DNA of 64,000 nucleotides from Treponema sp. (GTDB taxonomy: Bacteria > Spirochaetota > Spirochaetia > Treponematales > Treponemataceae), in assembly GCA_017551545.1 (NCBI GenBank), contig JAFZLJ010000080.1:82756-146755 (forward strand), in the 5' to 3' direction. Under the pieces are notes generated by a model. It worked only from the letters and a program-made list of their open reading frames with translations, did no database searches and was not told where the DNA came from. The stretch's first letter is position 1, and every line of letters starts with the position of its first letter. A program made the translations under genes and the position numbers. This document shows positions 15,187-23,556 of the stretch, piece after piece.

Positions 15187-17268
15187 ATGTCAGGAAAGGT
15201 TAGAGAAGTAATTACAGTTGATCCGGAAAAATGTACAGCATGTCATCGTTGTATTTCGGTCTGTCCTGCAAAAATGTGTAATGATGCTTCAGGAGATTAC
15301 ATTAAAGTAAATCCTGAGCTTTGTATTGGCTGCGGCCGTTGTATAAGTGCCTGTCATTTTGGAGCACGTCAGGGTATTGATGATTTTGATATGTTCATGA
15401 ATGATCTGCATGCCGGCGTTAAAATGATTGCAATTGTAGCACCTTCTTCAGTCGTTTCGTTCCGTGGTCGTGTTCTTGAATTAAATACCTGGCTTAAGTC
15501 TATAGGAATCAAGGCCGTATTTGATGTAAGCTTTGGTGCCGAACTCACTTCTAAATCATATGTTGAATATATAAAGAAAAATAACCCGGATCTTGTAATT
15601 TCTCAGCCGTGTCCTGCTCTTATTACTTTCTGTGAAATATACAGGCCAAAGCTTTTGCCATATCTTGCTCCTGCAGACAGTCCTATGCTTCATACTATCA
15701 AGATGATTAAGCAGTATTATAAGGAGTATAAAGATTGTAAGGTAATGGTTGTTTCTCCTTGTTATGCTAAGCGCCGTGAATTTGATGAAACAGGTTATGG
15801 CGATTACAACGTAACAATCAAGTCTTTGGATGCATATTTTAAGGCAAATGATATTGACCTTTCTCAGTTTGCAAAGACTCCATATGATAATCCTGAAGCA
15901 GAACGCGGAGTAACTTATTCTTCTCCTGGTGGTCTTATGAAGACTACAGAACGTTTTATGCCTGGAGTTTCTGATGTTACAAGAAAAATCGAAGGACTTC
16001 CTGAAGTTGTAGAATATTTTGTTCATCTTGAACGCTCACTCAACCAGAAAATCAAACCAGTTTATAAGCTGATTGACTGTCTTGGCTGCTGGCAGGGTTG
16101 TAACGGTGGTTCCGGAACTATTGCAGGTGAAATGACACTTGATGAAATGGAAACCTACGTTGAAAACAGAAGTCTCCGCAATAAGGAAACACATAATACA
16201 GTTGATTCAAAACCAGGTGCCATAAAGAAATTAAATAAGAAGCTCGATGCTTACTGGAGCGAAGGTCTTTACGACAGAACTTATTCCAACAACAGCACGA
16301 TTTTTGAAGCAATGATTAAGCATCCTACAGAAGAGCAGATTCAGGAAATTCACAAAAATATGGGTAAGCTTACTTCCCGTGATATTTTGAATTGTGGTGC
16401 CTGCGGATACCGTACCTGTGAACAGATGGCTGTTGCGATTTTTAACGGTCTGAACAAACCAGAGCATTGTCACCATTATAAGGGTGTTGAGCTTGTTAAG
16501 ATTACAGGTAACCATAAGAAAGAGCTTAATGATGCTATTGAAAACGTTAAGACAACAAGTCTTACACGCCTTGCCGAAAGCGATGCCGATGTAGAAGCAA
16601 TTAATAATGCATCTTCACTCATGGTTGACAGTGTAAATACTTCTGCTGCAGCTATTGAAGCGATGATTACAAGCATTCAGTCTGTAAATGCAGTTTTGAA
16701 TACAAACTCTCAGAGTATGACTGCACTTAATGAAGCAACAAAAACAGGTAAAGTCAGTGTTGAAGAAATTGCAGTTCTTGTAGGCGAAATTGAAAAGAGT
16801 TCAAACGGTCTTAGCGAAATGTCTACGGTAATTCAGCAGATAGCTTCACAGACAAACCTGCTTGCTATGAACGCTGCTATTGAGGCTGCTCATGCCGGTG
16901 AATTCGGAAAAGGCTTCTCTGTAGTTGCCGATGAAATTCGTAAGCTTGCCGAAAGCTCTGGAAAAGAAGCTAAACAGATCAGCGAAGTTCTTAAGAAGGT
17001 TAAGTCGCTTATTGATTCAACCTTTGGTAAGACTATTGCAGTTAAGGAAGATATTGAAAACATTGTTTCCCTTGCAGATGAAGTTTCTAACCAGGAAACA
17101 GTTGTTAAGTCTACAGTTTCTAAACAGAGTGATGGTGGTCAGCAGCTGCTTGAATCTCTTGCGCAGATGAAAGAAAATACACAAAGCGTATCTGATGCTG
17201 TTGAAAACCTGCGTTCTTCTACAGATTCTGTAAAGATTGCAATTTCGCAGATTAGTCTGAACATCTAA
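15187..17268 (+). CDS. Hydrogenase-like Fe-S sensor fused to a chemotaxis signalling domain
   Basis: 693 residues with no transmembrane segment, so a soluble cytoplasmic receptor. Domains: two [4Fe-4S] ferredoxin motifs (Cys16/19/22/26 and 46/49/52/56); an [FeFe]-hydrogenase H-cluster domain (about 75-310); a CGACGYRTC iron-sulphur motif near 400, of the kind seen in sensory hydrogenases; and a methyl-accepting chemotaxis signalling domain (about 470-690) with the conserved tip ([18 protein letters not shown]). Candidate H-cluster ligands are Cys142 (SQPCPA), Cys192 (SPCYAKRRE), Cys301 and Cys305 (CWQGC). The L1 cysteine that moves protons in catalytic enzymes (TSCCP) is replaced, and the L3 glycine triplet is altered (GGSG). 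I infer a sensor of H2 or redox state that talks to CheA/CheW, rather than a working hydrogenase. Confidence 0.85.
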   Translation: MSGKVREVITVDPEKCTACHRCISVCPAKMCNDASGDYIKVNPELCIGCGRCISACHFGARQGIDDFDMFMNDLHAGVKMIAIVAPSSVVSFRGRVLELNTWLKSIGIKAVFDVSFGAELTSKSYVEYIKKNNPDLVISQPCPALITFCEIYRPKLLPYLAPADSPMLHTIKMIKQYYKEYKDCKVMVVSPCYAKRREFDETGYGDYNVTIKSLDAYFKANDIDLSQFAKTPYDNPEAERGVTYSSPGGLMKTTERFMPGVSDVTRKIEGLPEVVEYFVHLERSLNQKIKPVYKLIDCLGCWQGCNGGSGTIAGEMTLDEMETYVENRSLRNKETHNTVDSKPGAIKKLNKKLDAYWSEGLYDRTYSNNSTIFEAMIKHPTEEQIQEIHKNMGKLTSRDILNCGACGYRTCEQMAVAIFNGLNKPEHCHHYKGVELVKITGNHKKELNDAIENVKTTSLTRLAESDADVEAINNASSLMVDSVNTSAAAIEAMITSIQSVNAVLNTNSQSMTALNEATKTGKVSVEEIAVLVGEIEKSSNGLSEMSTVIQQIASQTNLLAMNAAIEAAHAGEFGKGFSVVADEIRKLAESSGKEAKQISEVLKKVKSLIDSTFGKTIAVKEDIENIVSLADEVSNQETVVKSTVSKQSDGGQQLLESLAQMKENTQSVSDAVENLRSSTDSVKIAISQISLNI

Positions 17269-17286
17269 TTTACTGCGGTCAAAACT

Positions 17287-18390
17287 ATGGCTAAAAAATC
17301 AAAAAAGGTTTTGCCGGTAATCCTCACTATACTCGTTATTGTATTATTTGCTGCGTGGTATCTTTGCGGTAAACCATACATTGTTCCCGACGAACAGGGG
17401 CTGATGGTCGTAATGACAGAAGAGCCGATTCTTCCGATTTTTGAAGAGGAGCAAGCTTCTGGTGACCCTTCGACAAGCTCAGGGACCACAATGCCTGCTG
17501 ACGGGACCACAATGCCTGCTGACGGGACCACAATGTCCGGGGTGCCTGAGCCTGTCGAAGGCCGCGTAAATAAAAACATCTCAAACAACACCGCCGACCT
17601 TGGTCATGCAGAAAACTCTTCACTTTATTTTGGAAATCCTACAGATGCCTTTACAGACACTGCGCTCACAGAAAATTATCTTATGATAAAACCGCAGTAT
17701 ACGCTTTCGTATAATACTCAAACTTTGTGTCCTAACTGGGTTGCCTGGCACCTTGATTCAGAAAATATGGGTGATGCAGACCGTTCAGATGACTTCCGTC
17801 CTGATAAGGAGCTTCCGGAAGGCTGGTACGGTGTAAAAAAGGCAGACTATCAGTTTAATAAATACGGCTTTGATAGAGGCCACGTTTGTCCTTCGGCAGA
17901 CAGAACTGCAACAAAAGAAGACAACTCAATGACCTTTTTGATGACAAATATGGTTCCTCAGACCCCGGATAACAACCGCGTAATCTGGATGCACTTTGAA
18001 ACCTTTGAACGAGAGCTTGTTCAGAAAGGAAACGAAGTATACATAATTGCGGGGCCATACGGAACTGGTGGAACTTCACCAAAAGGTACCTTTGACAATA
18101 TTCCAATCAGCTTAAAGTCAGGCGAAACATATTATATGAATGTTCCGGCCTATACCTGGAAGGTGCTTATTGCAATTCCATCCGGCACCGATGACCTTGA
18201 ACGCGTTGATTCTACAGCAACAGCAATTGCAATAAATGTTCCGAACCAGACAGGTATGCAGAAAACAGGCGACTGGGAACAGTTCCTGTGCTCAATCGAC
18301 GACATTGAAGAAATGACAGGCTACGACTTTTTCGAACTTCTGCCGGATAATGTGGAAGATGTTTTAGAAAAAACGGTCTATGTTCCATAA
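17287..18390 (+). CDS. DNA/RNA non-specific endonuclease (NUC1 family) with repeat-built stalk
   Basis: 367 residues. A basic N-terminus and one hydrophobic helix (about 10-28) anchor or export it. Residues about 59-92 are a Ser/Thr/Gly/Pro-rich stalk encoded by repeats. The C-terminal catalytic domain carries the DRGH motif (in GFDRGHVCPSADR) and the downstream Asn of the beta-beta-alpha metal site (about NMVPQTPDNNRV). Such enzymes degrade DNA and RNA with Mg2+ and probably act outside the cytoplasm, for nutrient scavenging or DNA turnover. It follows the chemoreceptor by 18 bases with no obvious ribosome-binding site and may be in the same transcript. Confidence 0.88.
   Translation: MAKKSKKVLPVILTILVIVLFAAWYLCGKPYIVPDEQGLMVVMTEEPILPIFEEEQASGDPSTSSGTTMPADGTTMPADGTTMSGVPEPVEGRVNKNISNNTADLGHAENSSLYFGNPTDAFTDTALTENYLMIKPQYTLSYNTQTLCPNWVAWHLDSENMGDADRSDDFRPDKELPEGWYGVKKADYQFNKYGFDRGHVCPSADRTATKEDNSMTFLMTNMVPQTPDNNRVIWMHFETFERELVQKGNEVYIIAGPYGTGGTSPKGTFDNIPISLKSGETYYMNVPAYTWKVLIAIPSGTDDLERVDSTATAIAINVPNQTGMQKTGDWEQFLCSIDDIEEMTGYDFFELLPDNVEDVLEKTVYVP
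17464..17563. repeat. Inverted repeat with three 21-bp tandem units inside the nuclease gene
   Basis: 'ACCCTTCGACAAGCTCAGGG' on the left and its inverse 'CTGAGCCTGTCGAAGGC' on the right enclose three copies of a 21-base unit starting GGGACCACAATG (17482, 17503, 17524; the third diverges). It is in frame and translates to repeated GTTMPAD ending in VPEPVEG. Confidence 0.85.
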
Positions 18391-18405
18391 AGAAAAATCA
18401 ATTAT

Positions 18406-18476
18406 GGGGAAAGTTTTGTGCCCGCGTGAGTGATGGGGCGAAAATGAATCACTCACGCAGACACAAAACTTTCCCC
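18406..18476. repeat. Long hairpin between nuclease and CDF genes
   Basis: Outer stem 18406-18420/18462-18476 (15 bp, GGGGAAAGTTTTGTG), a 3x3 internal loop, inner stem 18424-18434/18448-18458 (11 bp, GCGTGAGTGAT). No U-run follows, so it is not a standard terminator. The right arm contains the GGAG-free leader of the next gene. Confidence 0.6.
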
Positions 18477-18490
18477 CAAATGGAGTTTTT

Positions 18491-19660
18491 ATGATTAAAA
18501 TTCTTGCACGACTTTTTATAAAAGATTATACAAATTATTCTAACGAACAGGTCCGCAGCCAGTACGGCATTTTGTGCGGCAGCTTTGGTATTTTTCTGAA
18601 CATTCTGTTGTTTGCACTTAAATTCATTTTTGGAACACTCGCTGCTTCTGTTGCAATGGTGGCAGATGCTTTCAATAACCTTTCTGATGCGGCTTCGTCT
18701 GTGGTGCAGATTCTTGGTTTTAAGCTTTCTTCTAAAAAGCCTGATCCAGACCATCCTTTTGGGCACGGAAGAATTGAATATATTTCGGGGCTTGTTGTTT
18801 CGTTCCTTATTCTTTATATGGGAACTGTGCTGCTCAAGGATTCTGTGCTTTCTATAATTCATCCGGAAGCTATGAACATAAGTGTTTTGTCCATAGTTGT
18901 CATGGGTATTTCTATTTTTGTAAAGCTTTACATGTACCTTTATAACCATCTTACTGCAAAAAAAATCAATTCTGTTGCAATGGAAGTTGTTGCTAAGGAC
19001 AGTCTTAATGATGTGATTTCTACCTCTGTAGTTATTGCGGCTTTGATTGGAAGTCGTTATACAAGTCTTCCGCTCGATGGAATTGGTGGAGTAGTAGTTG
19101 GAATCTTTATTATAAAAACAGGCTTTGAAGCTGCAAAAGATACAATTGCGCCGCTGCTTGGTTCAGCTCCTTCAGCAGAACTTGTTGCTCAGATTGAAGA
19201 AGAACTTATGAAGCACAAGCCTATTGTTGGTATGCACGACCTTATAATTCATGATTACGGTCCCGGCCGAATGATGATTTCGCTTCATGCAGAAGTTCCG
19301 GGCAATATGAATATCTTTAGCCTTCATGATGTAATTGATATTGCAGAAAACGATATTGCAATGCGCTTTAACTGCCATGTTGTGATTCACATGGACCCGG
19401 TAGATACAGAAAACAAGCGTCTTGCAGAATTAAAGCAGGTGCTTTCTGAAGAAGTTCCTAAAATTAATCCGGAATTGAAGTTCCATGATGTGCGCATGGT
19501 TCCTGGAGATACACATACCAATTTGATTTTTGATGTGGTAAAGCCGTATTCGTGCATGCTTACAGACGAAAAACTGAAGATGGTCATTCACGAAGCGGTG
19601 CATTCAAGATGTCCGGATGTCTATTGTGCAATTACAGTCGATCAGCCGTTTGTGAAATAG
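18491..19660 (+). CDS. Cation diffusion facilitator (CDF) metal/H+ antiporter
   Basis: 389 residues with an N-terminal region of about six transmembrane helices and a cytoplasmic C-terminal domain of about 90 residues plus an extra C-terminal extension. The family metal site is seen in 'VADAFNNLSDAAS' (Asp-x3-Asp type) and the HPFGHGRIEYIS segment. The C-terminal domain begins near 'LHDVIDIAENDIA' and contains several His/Asp residues. CDF proteins export Zn, Mn, Fe or related divalent cations; the exact metal cannot be told. It is expressed from behind the long hairpin at 18406-18476 with TGGAG as a ribosome-binding site 7 bases before ATG. Confidence 0.9.
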   Translation: MIKILARLFIKDYTNYSNEQVRSQYGILCGSFGIFLNILLFALKFIFGTLAASVAMVADAFNNLSDAASSVVQILGFKLSSKKPDPDHPFGHGRIEYISGLVVSFLILYMGTVLLKDSVLSIIHPEAMNISVLSIVVMGISIFVKLYMYLYNHLTAKKINSVAMEVVAKDSLNDVISTSVVIAALIGSRYTSLPLDGIGGVVVGIFIIKTGFEAAKDTIAPLLGSAPSAELVAQIEEELMKHKPIVGMHDLIIHDYGPGRMMISLHAEVPGNMNIFSLHDVIDIAENDIAMRFNCHVVIHMDPVDTENKRLAELKQVLSEEVPKINPELKFHDVRMVPGDTHTNLIFDVVKPYSCMLTDEKLKMVIHEAVHSRCPDVYCAITVDQPFVK

Positions 19661-19661
19661 A

Positions 19662-19748
19662 GCGTCATTGCGAGCGAAGCGTGGCAATCCAGGTGTAAGA
19701 AGGTATTTATAATTCTGGATTGCCACGCACTTCGTGCTCGCAATGACG
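19662..19748. repeat. Inverted pair of GTCATTGCGAGC repeats
   Basis: 'GCGTCATTGCGAGC..GGCAATCC' then, after about 26 bases, 'GGATTGCCACG..CTCGCAATGACG' in opposite orientation. The right arm encodes the last residues of the dihydrofolate reductase. Confidence 0.85.
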
Positions 19749-20228
19749 ATAAGTCATATATCTATACACAATCCCGTTTTCTTCATGAGTTTCATCAACG
19801 GTGCCAGTCCATCCATCTCCGAGTTCCGGGAAGAAAACGTCTCCTTCAAAATCTGCTTCTATTTCTGTGGCATAAATCTTATTGGCATAGGGGAGTGCCT
19901 GCTCATAAATGCTGCCGCCGCCTGCTATCAGGATTTCTTCCTGCCCTTGGGATCTACAATAACTTACAGCATCTTCTAACGATGAACAGAAATGAATGCC
20001 GTCATTGCGAGCCGCAGGCGAAGCAATCCACTGTCTGGAGACAATTACCAGACTGCAATAACTCAAAGGGTGTCCTATTTCTTCATAAGACTTTCTTCCC
20101 ATGATTACATATTTATCGCGGCAGATTTGTTTAAAACGATTGCGCTCAGAAGAAAGATTCCATGGAATTTTCCCCTGAGCACCAATTACGCGCTTGTTTT
20201 TTGTGTATGCAACAAGAAGGCTGATCAT
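19707..20228 (-). CDS. folA: Dihydrofolate reductase with in-frame repeat insertion
   Basis: 173 residues. It reduces dihydrofolate to tetrahydrofolate with NADPH. Family features present: VIGAQGKIPW near residue 14-23, 'VIMGRKSYEEIG' (nucleotide-binding arm, 41-52), IAGGGSIYEQAL (about 98-109), and the terminal TEIEADFEGDVFFP strand. Residues 67-76 (WIASPAARND) come from a 30-base palindromic repeat lying in the loop after the 'LVIVSR' strand, and the last 13 residues (RHCEHEVRGNPEL) come from another repeat at the 3' end. The core motifs are intact, so the enzyme is probably active. It is translationally coupled (TAATG) to the flagellar chaperone-like gene upstream. Confidence 0.88.
   Translation of the reverse strand: MISLLVAYTKNKRVIGAQGKIPWNLSSERNRFKQICRDKYVIMGRKSYEEIGHPLSYCSLVIVSRQWIASPAARNDGIHFCSSLEDAVSYCRSQGQEEILIAGGGSIYEQALPYANKIYATEIEADFEGDVFFPELGDGWTGTVDETHEENGIVYRYMTYRHCEHEVRGNPEL
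20001..20030. repeat. GTCATTGCGAGC repeat inside folA
   Basis: GTCATTGCGAGCCGCAGGCG followed by AAGCAATCCA: a near-exact copy of the intergenic family (compare 7745-7773 and 47029-47057), 30 bases, preserving the reading frame of the minus-strand gene. Confidence 0.85.
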
Positions 20229-20707
20229 TATGCTTCAACTTCTACAAGTGATGCAACTCTCTGTGGCTGAGCATAAACACTCTTGATGTTTTTGTATGGA
20301 TTCTTAAAGTTCTGAATTTGAGTGCGGATGCTTTCAATATGTTCGCGAAGTAAATCTCTGTTAATCTGATTCTGTTTAAGAACTCTTGTCTGCAAATCAT
20401 TAAGTTCATTCTGAATCTGTCTGATATCAGAATCTTCATTTGTATGAGCCATTGGAACAGAAGCCTTGTACATCTTGCTCATAGGAATAATAACCTTCTG
20501 AAGATTTGCAATATTCTTAACAACCTGCTGTTCAAGTTCAGTATGTGCAATCAGGTTTTCAGGGTTTTCTTTTGTAATAGAATCCTGCTGTTTTTCAAGA
20601 ACTGTAAGATATTCCTGAAATTTATTTCTCTGCTGCTCCAAATGACTTCTGAATTTTCTGAGCAAAGCAACTCTTTCGTCTAATTCCTTCTGTGTGATTT
20701 CTGCCAT
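20228..20707 (-). CDS. Probable flagellar export chaperone, FlgN-like
   Basis: 159 residues, almost entirely helical with heptad-like spacing, no signal peptide and no transmembrane segment. The length, the 'LRKFRSHLEQQRNKFQEYLTVLEKQQDSI' N-terminal coiled coil and the position directly after fliS fit FlgN-type chaperones, which hold hook-associated proteins for secretion. Similarity is by pattern, not by a decisive motif. GGGGGA precedes ATG. It overlaps the folA start by one base (TAATG), so all three genes fliS-flgN-folA appear to be one transcript. Confidence 0.5.
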   Translation of the reverse strand: MAEITQKELDERVALLRKFRSHLEQQRNKFQEYLTVLEKQQDSITKENPENLIAHTELEQQVVKNIANLQKVIIPMSKMYKASVPMAHTNEDSDIRQIQNELNDLQTRVLKQNQINRDLLREHIESIRTQIQNFKNPYKNIKSVYAQPQRVASLVEVEA

Positions 20708-20728
20708 AGGATTCCCCCTTTATTCCCC

Positions 20729-21169
20729 TTATCCCTGAATATTAAGTGCATTCTGTACAGTAGCAGCCGGTGCATTTGCAACACTGTTTGCAATCTGTCT
20801 CCAGCTTTCTGTAAGATCTTTTACCATTCTAAGTACAAAATCAAGCTTGTCTTTATTATGATTGATATTTGCAGCAAGCAGTTCTTCGTTAAAGAACACA
20901 TAAAGTGACATAAGATTACGTGCAATTTCGCCGCCTTTTTCCATATCAAGCGAAACCTGCAGTTCAGTAATGATTGCCTGAGCTTTCTGAATGCAAATTC
21001 CGTATTTTTCAATGTTTTCCGGCCTGATTTTACCGTCGTTTTCTATATAAGTACCAGCAGTAGTAAGCTGCTTTATAATTCCTTCGTAAAGTAATACAAC
21101 TAATCTTCCCTGACTTGCTGTATTGATGTTAGTTTTCTGATAAGCGTTGTAAGCATTAGAATATCCCAT
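20729..21169 (-). CDS. fliS: Flagellin export chaperone FliS
   Basis: 146 residues, four-helix bundle. The family N-terminus is clear: YSNAYNAYQKTNINTASQGRLVVLLYEGIIKQL. FliS binds the C-terminus of flagellin in the cytoplasm and prevents early polymerisation. In spirochaetes the filaments are periplasmic, so this serves endoflagella. AAGGAGG lies just upstream of ATG. The flgN-like gene follows 21 bases downstream. Confidence 0.9.
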   Translation of the reverse strand: MGYSNAYNAYQKTNINTASQGRLVVLLYEGIIKQLTTAGTYIENDGKIRPENIEKYGICIQKAQAIITELQVSLDMEKGGEIARNLMSLYVFFNEELLAANINHNKDKLDFVLRMVKDLTESWRQIANSVANAPAATVQNALNIQG

Positions 21170-21294
21170 AGGGTCCTCCTTGAAAGAATATAATCCTATA
21201 TCCCTCTCTGATTTTCGGTAATATAAAAATTGACTTTAGCAAAAATTACATAAAAAAAAGCAAAAAATATTAAGAATTTACTAAGAAATCATCT

Positions 21295-21387
21295 ATAAAA
21301 AACTGCGTAGCCCGATTTTCAATTTTGCGGAGATTCATACTTGTCAATCGGAGCAAAATTGAAAACCGGGCGGGAGCAGTTTTTTAT
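21295..21387. repeat. Long structured hairpin upstream of ftsH, related to 43684-43795
   Basis: Outer stem ATAAAAAACTGC (21295-21306) with GCAGTTTTTTAT (21376-21387), perfect 12 bp. Internal loop GTA opposite GGGA, then a 19-bp stem (21310-21328/21353-21371, one mismatch) and a 24-base loop. It sits in the 310-base divergent gap (21170-21479), upstream of the ftsH promoter, so termination of a known gene is not an obvious role. The rest of the gap is AT-rich with no gene seen. Confidence 0.65.
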
Positions 21388-21434
21388 AATTTGAAGAGAT
21401 TTTTAATATATAATTTTTTTTTATAATGACAATT

Positions 21435-21463
21435 TTGCATATTATTAGTATATTTAATAATAT
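21435..21463 (+). promoter_or_regulatory. Candidate ftsH promoter
   Basis: TTGCAT (21435-21440), 17-base spacer, TAATAT (21458-21463). The ATG at 21480 would be about 10 bases from the transcript start, leaving a very short leader with only a weak AGTAGGAT ribosome-binding site. Confidence 0.45.
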
Positions 21464-21479
21464 AGTAGGATTTATTTAT

Positions 21480-23522
21480 ATGGCTGACGAAAAACGCGAA
21501 AATGATGATAACAAACAGGACGAAAACGATCCTTATAAGTTCTTTAAATTTGCTGGTCCTGAAAAAAATGATAATGATAAGGACAAAAAGAACAAGAAGA
21601 AACCAAAGATTTCTTTTTTTACAGTATTATTGATTCTCTTCTGTACTTTTGCAATTGTTGATATTTTCTTTATGTCCCGCAACGATGATTATATTGCTTA
21701 TTCAGAATTCCGTGATAAAGTTGCAAACGGACAGATTGTTTCTGTAGAAATTGGTGAAAATACAATTATTGGTTATGGCCCTGGCGTAAGCATGTCTTCC
21801 GATTCCGGTAAAGGATTACGCCTTTTTACTCCACGAACAACACGCACAGGTCAGCAGTATAAAACATCTGCAGTTCTTATGCAGAGTTTTATTGATTTGC
21901 TTGACGAAAAAGGTATTCCTTATAAATTCACAGTAAAATCAAGTGGTATTTTCTGGCAGATTTTAGGCAGTCTCATATTGCCGCTTGGTTTCCTTATTTT
22001 AATTTACTTCCTTTTCTTCCGCAAAATGGGTAACGGCTCTGGCGGAATGGGCAGCATTTTTAATGTTGGTGCTTCACGAGCAAAAGTTGTAGAAGAGGGT
22101 AAAATCAAAACCCGTTTTACAGATGTTGCCGGTGTAGATGAAGCCAAGGAAGAGCTTGTAGAAGTTGTAGACTTCCTTAAAACTCCAAAAAAATATACAG
22201 ATATTGGTGGTAAGATTCCAAAGGGCGTTCTGCTTGTTGGTGACCCGGGTACCGGTAAAACTCTTCTTGCCCGTGCAGTTGCAGGAGAAGCCGGTGTTCC
22301 TTTCTTCAGTATTTCGGGTTCTGACTTTGTAGAAATGTTTGTTGGTGTTGGTGCAAGCCGTGTACGTGACCTTTTTAAGCAGGCACGCGAAAAAGCACCT
22401 TGTATTATCTTTATTGACGAAATTGATGCCCTTGCAAAGAGCCGTGCCAACGGATTCAGCTCAAACGACGAACGCGAACAGACTTTGAACCAGCTCCTTG
22501 TAGAAATGGACGGCTTTGATAACGAAAAAGGTCTTATTGTACTTGCTGCAACTAACCGCGTAGACGTACTTGACCCTGCAATCCTCAGACCGGGCCGCTT
22601 TGACCGCCAGGTTCCTGTAGAAAAACCTGATGTTAAGGGACGTGAAGAAATTTTACGCATTCACGCAAAGAATGTAAAACTCGACAGTGATGTAGATTTT
22701 GAATCAATTGCGCATGGAACAACAGGTTTTGCCGGTGCAGACCTTGCAAATGTTGTAAACGAAGCAGCTCTTCTTGCAGTCCGCAATGGCCGCAAAAAGG
22801 TAACAATGGAAGACTTTAATGACGCAATCGATAAGGTAAGCATTGGTCTTAAGAAAAAATCGCGCAAAGAAAATAAAAAAGAAATCCGTCTTGTTTCTGT
22901 ACACGAAACAGGTCACGCACTTGTTGCAGCCTTTACTCCTGAACACGAGCCTGTAAATAAAATTACAGTTGTTCCTAGAAGTCATGGAGTAGGCGGCTTT
23001 ACACAGTACCGCGAAGAAGAAGAAAAATTCATTATGACCCGTAAGGATATGATGAACGAAGTAGACAGTCTTTTGGGTGGACGTGCCGCTGAACAGATTA
23101 TCCTTGGCGACATTTCTACCGGTGCTTCTAACGATATTGCCCGTGCAACAGATATTATCAAACGAATGATTACCGATTTTGGTATGTCTGATAAATATAA
23201 GAACGTAACTCTTGGAAAAGGCGTTCTTGGAAACCGTGGCGGAGACCCAAGTCTTGTACGAGAATTCAGTGAACAGACTCAGAATTATGTAGACGAAGAA
23301 ATTTCACGCATAATGAACGAGCGCTATGAATATGTATTAAAGCTTTTGGGCAAGCACAAAGATTTGATTGACTATATTGCCAACCGTCTTATGGAAGTAG
23401 AAACAATCGACGGTAAAGAATTCTACGAAATTGTTAATGGCGAAGCTCACTGTAAGCAGCTGGAAGAAAAAGCAGAAAAAAAGGCTTCAAAACCTCGTAA
23501 AACAGCCAAAAAAGCAGAATAG
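21480..23522 (+). CDS. ftsH: ATP-dependent zinc metalloprotease FtsH
   Basis: 680 residues from ATG 21480 (MADEKREN); the 18 extra codons upstream are AT-rich and lie across the promoter. There are two transmembrane helices (about 50-70 and 160-180) with a short periplasmic part between. The AAA domain has Walker A GDPGTGKT (about residue 254), Walker B IIFIDEID, and RPGRFDR. The protease domain has the zinc motif HETGH (about 475; usual form HEAGH). It degrades misfolded or short-lived membrane and cytosolic proteins as a hexamer. The acidic/lysine-rich N-terminal 45 residues are longer than usual. The lolA-like gene follows 34 bases on. Confidence 0.95.
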   Translation: MADEKRENDDNKQDENDPYKFFKFAGPEKNDNDKDKKNKKKPKISFFTVLLILFCTFAIVDIFFMSRNDDYIAYSEFRDKVANGQIVSVEIGENTIIGYGPGVSMSSDSGKGLRLFTPRTTRTGQQYKTSAVLMQSFIDLLDEKGIPYKFTVKSSGIFWQILGSLILPLGFLILIYFLFFRKMGNGSGGMGSIFNVGASRAKVVEEGKIKTRFTDVAGVDEAKEELVEVVDFLKTPKKYTDIGGKIPKGVLLVGDPGTGKTLLARAVAGEAGVPFFSISGSDFVEMFVGVGASRVRDLFKQAREKAPCIIFIDEIDALAKSRANGFSSNDEREQTLNQLLVEMDGFDNEKGLIVLAATNRVDVLDPAILRPGRFDRQVPVEKPDVKGREEILRIHAKNVKLDSDVDFESIAHGTTGFAGADLANVVNEAALLAVRNGRKKVTMEDFNDAIDKVSIGLKKKSRKENKKEIRLVSVHETGHALVAAFTPEHEPVNKITVVPRSHGVGGFTQYREEEEKFIMTRKDMMNEVDSLLGGRAAEQIILGDISTGASNDIARATDIIKRMITDFGMSDKYKNVTLGKGVLGNRGGDPSLVREFSEQTQNYVDEEISRIMNERYEYVLKLLGKHKDLIDYIANRLMEVETIDGKEFYEIVNGEAHCKQLEEKAEKKASKPRKTAKKAE

Positions 23523-23548
23523 ACAATGCTTTGATTTAATTGTATAAT
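23520..23548 (+). promoter_or_regulatory. Promoter giving a near-leaderless lolA mRNA
   Basis: TAGACA (23520-23525), 17-base spacer, TATAAT (23543-23548). Only 8 bases separate the -10 box from ATG 23557 and no Shine-Dalgarno is present. Confidence 0.55.
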
Positions 23549-23556
23549 AGAATACT

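Noticed and set aside
15187..17268. Catalytic [FeFe]-hydrogenase
   Set aside because: The L1 motif lacks the proton-relay cysteine and the gene is fused to a chemotaxis module, so a sensor is the better reading.
17482..17544. Short tandem repeats as a CRISPR array
   Set aside because: Units are contiguous with no spacers and encode in-frame protein.
22004..22660. A 218-codon frame antisense to ftsH
   Set aside because: Ser/Arg/Pro-rich product typical of the reverse complement of an AAA domain; no independent support.
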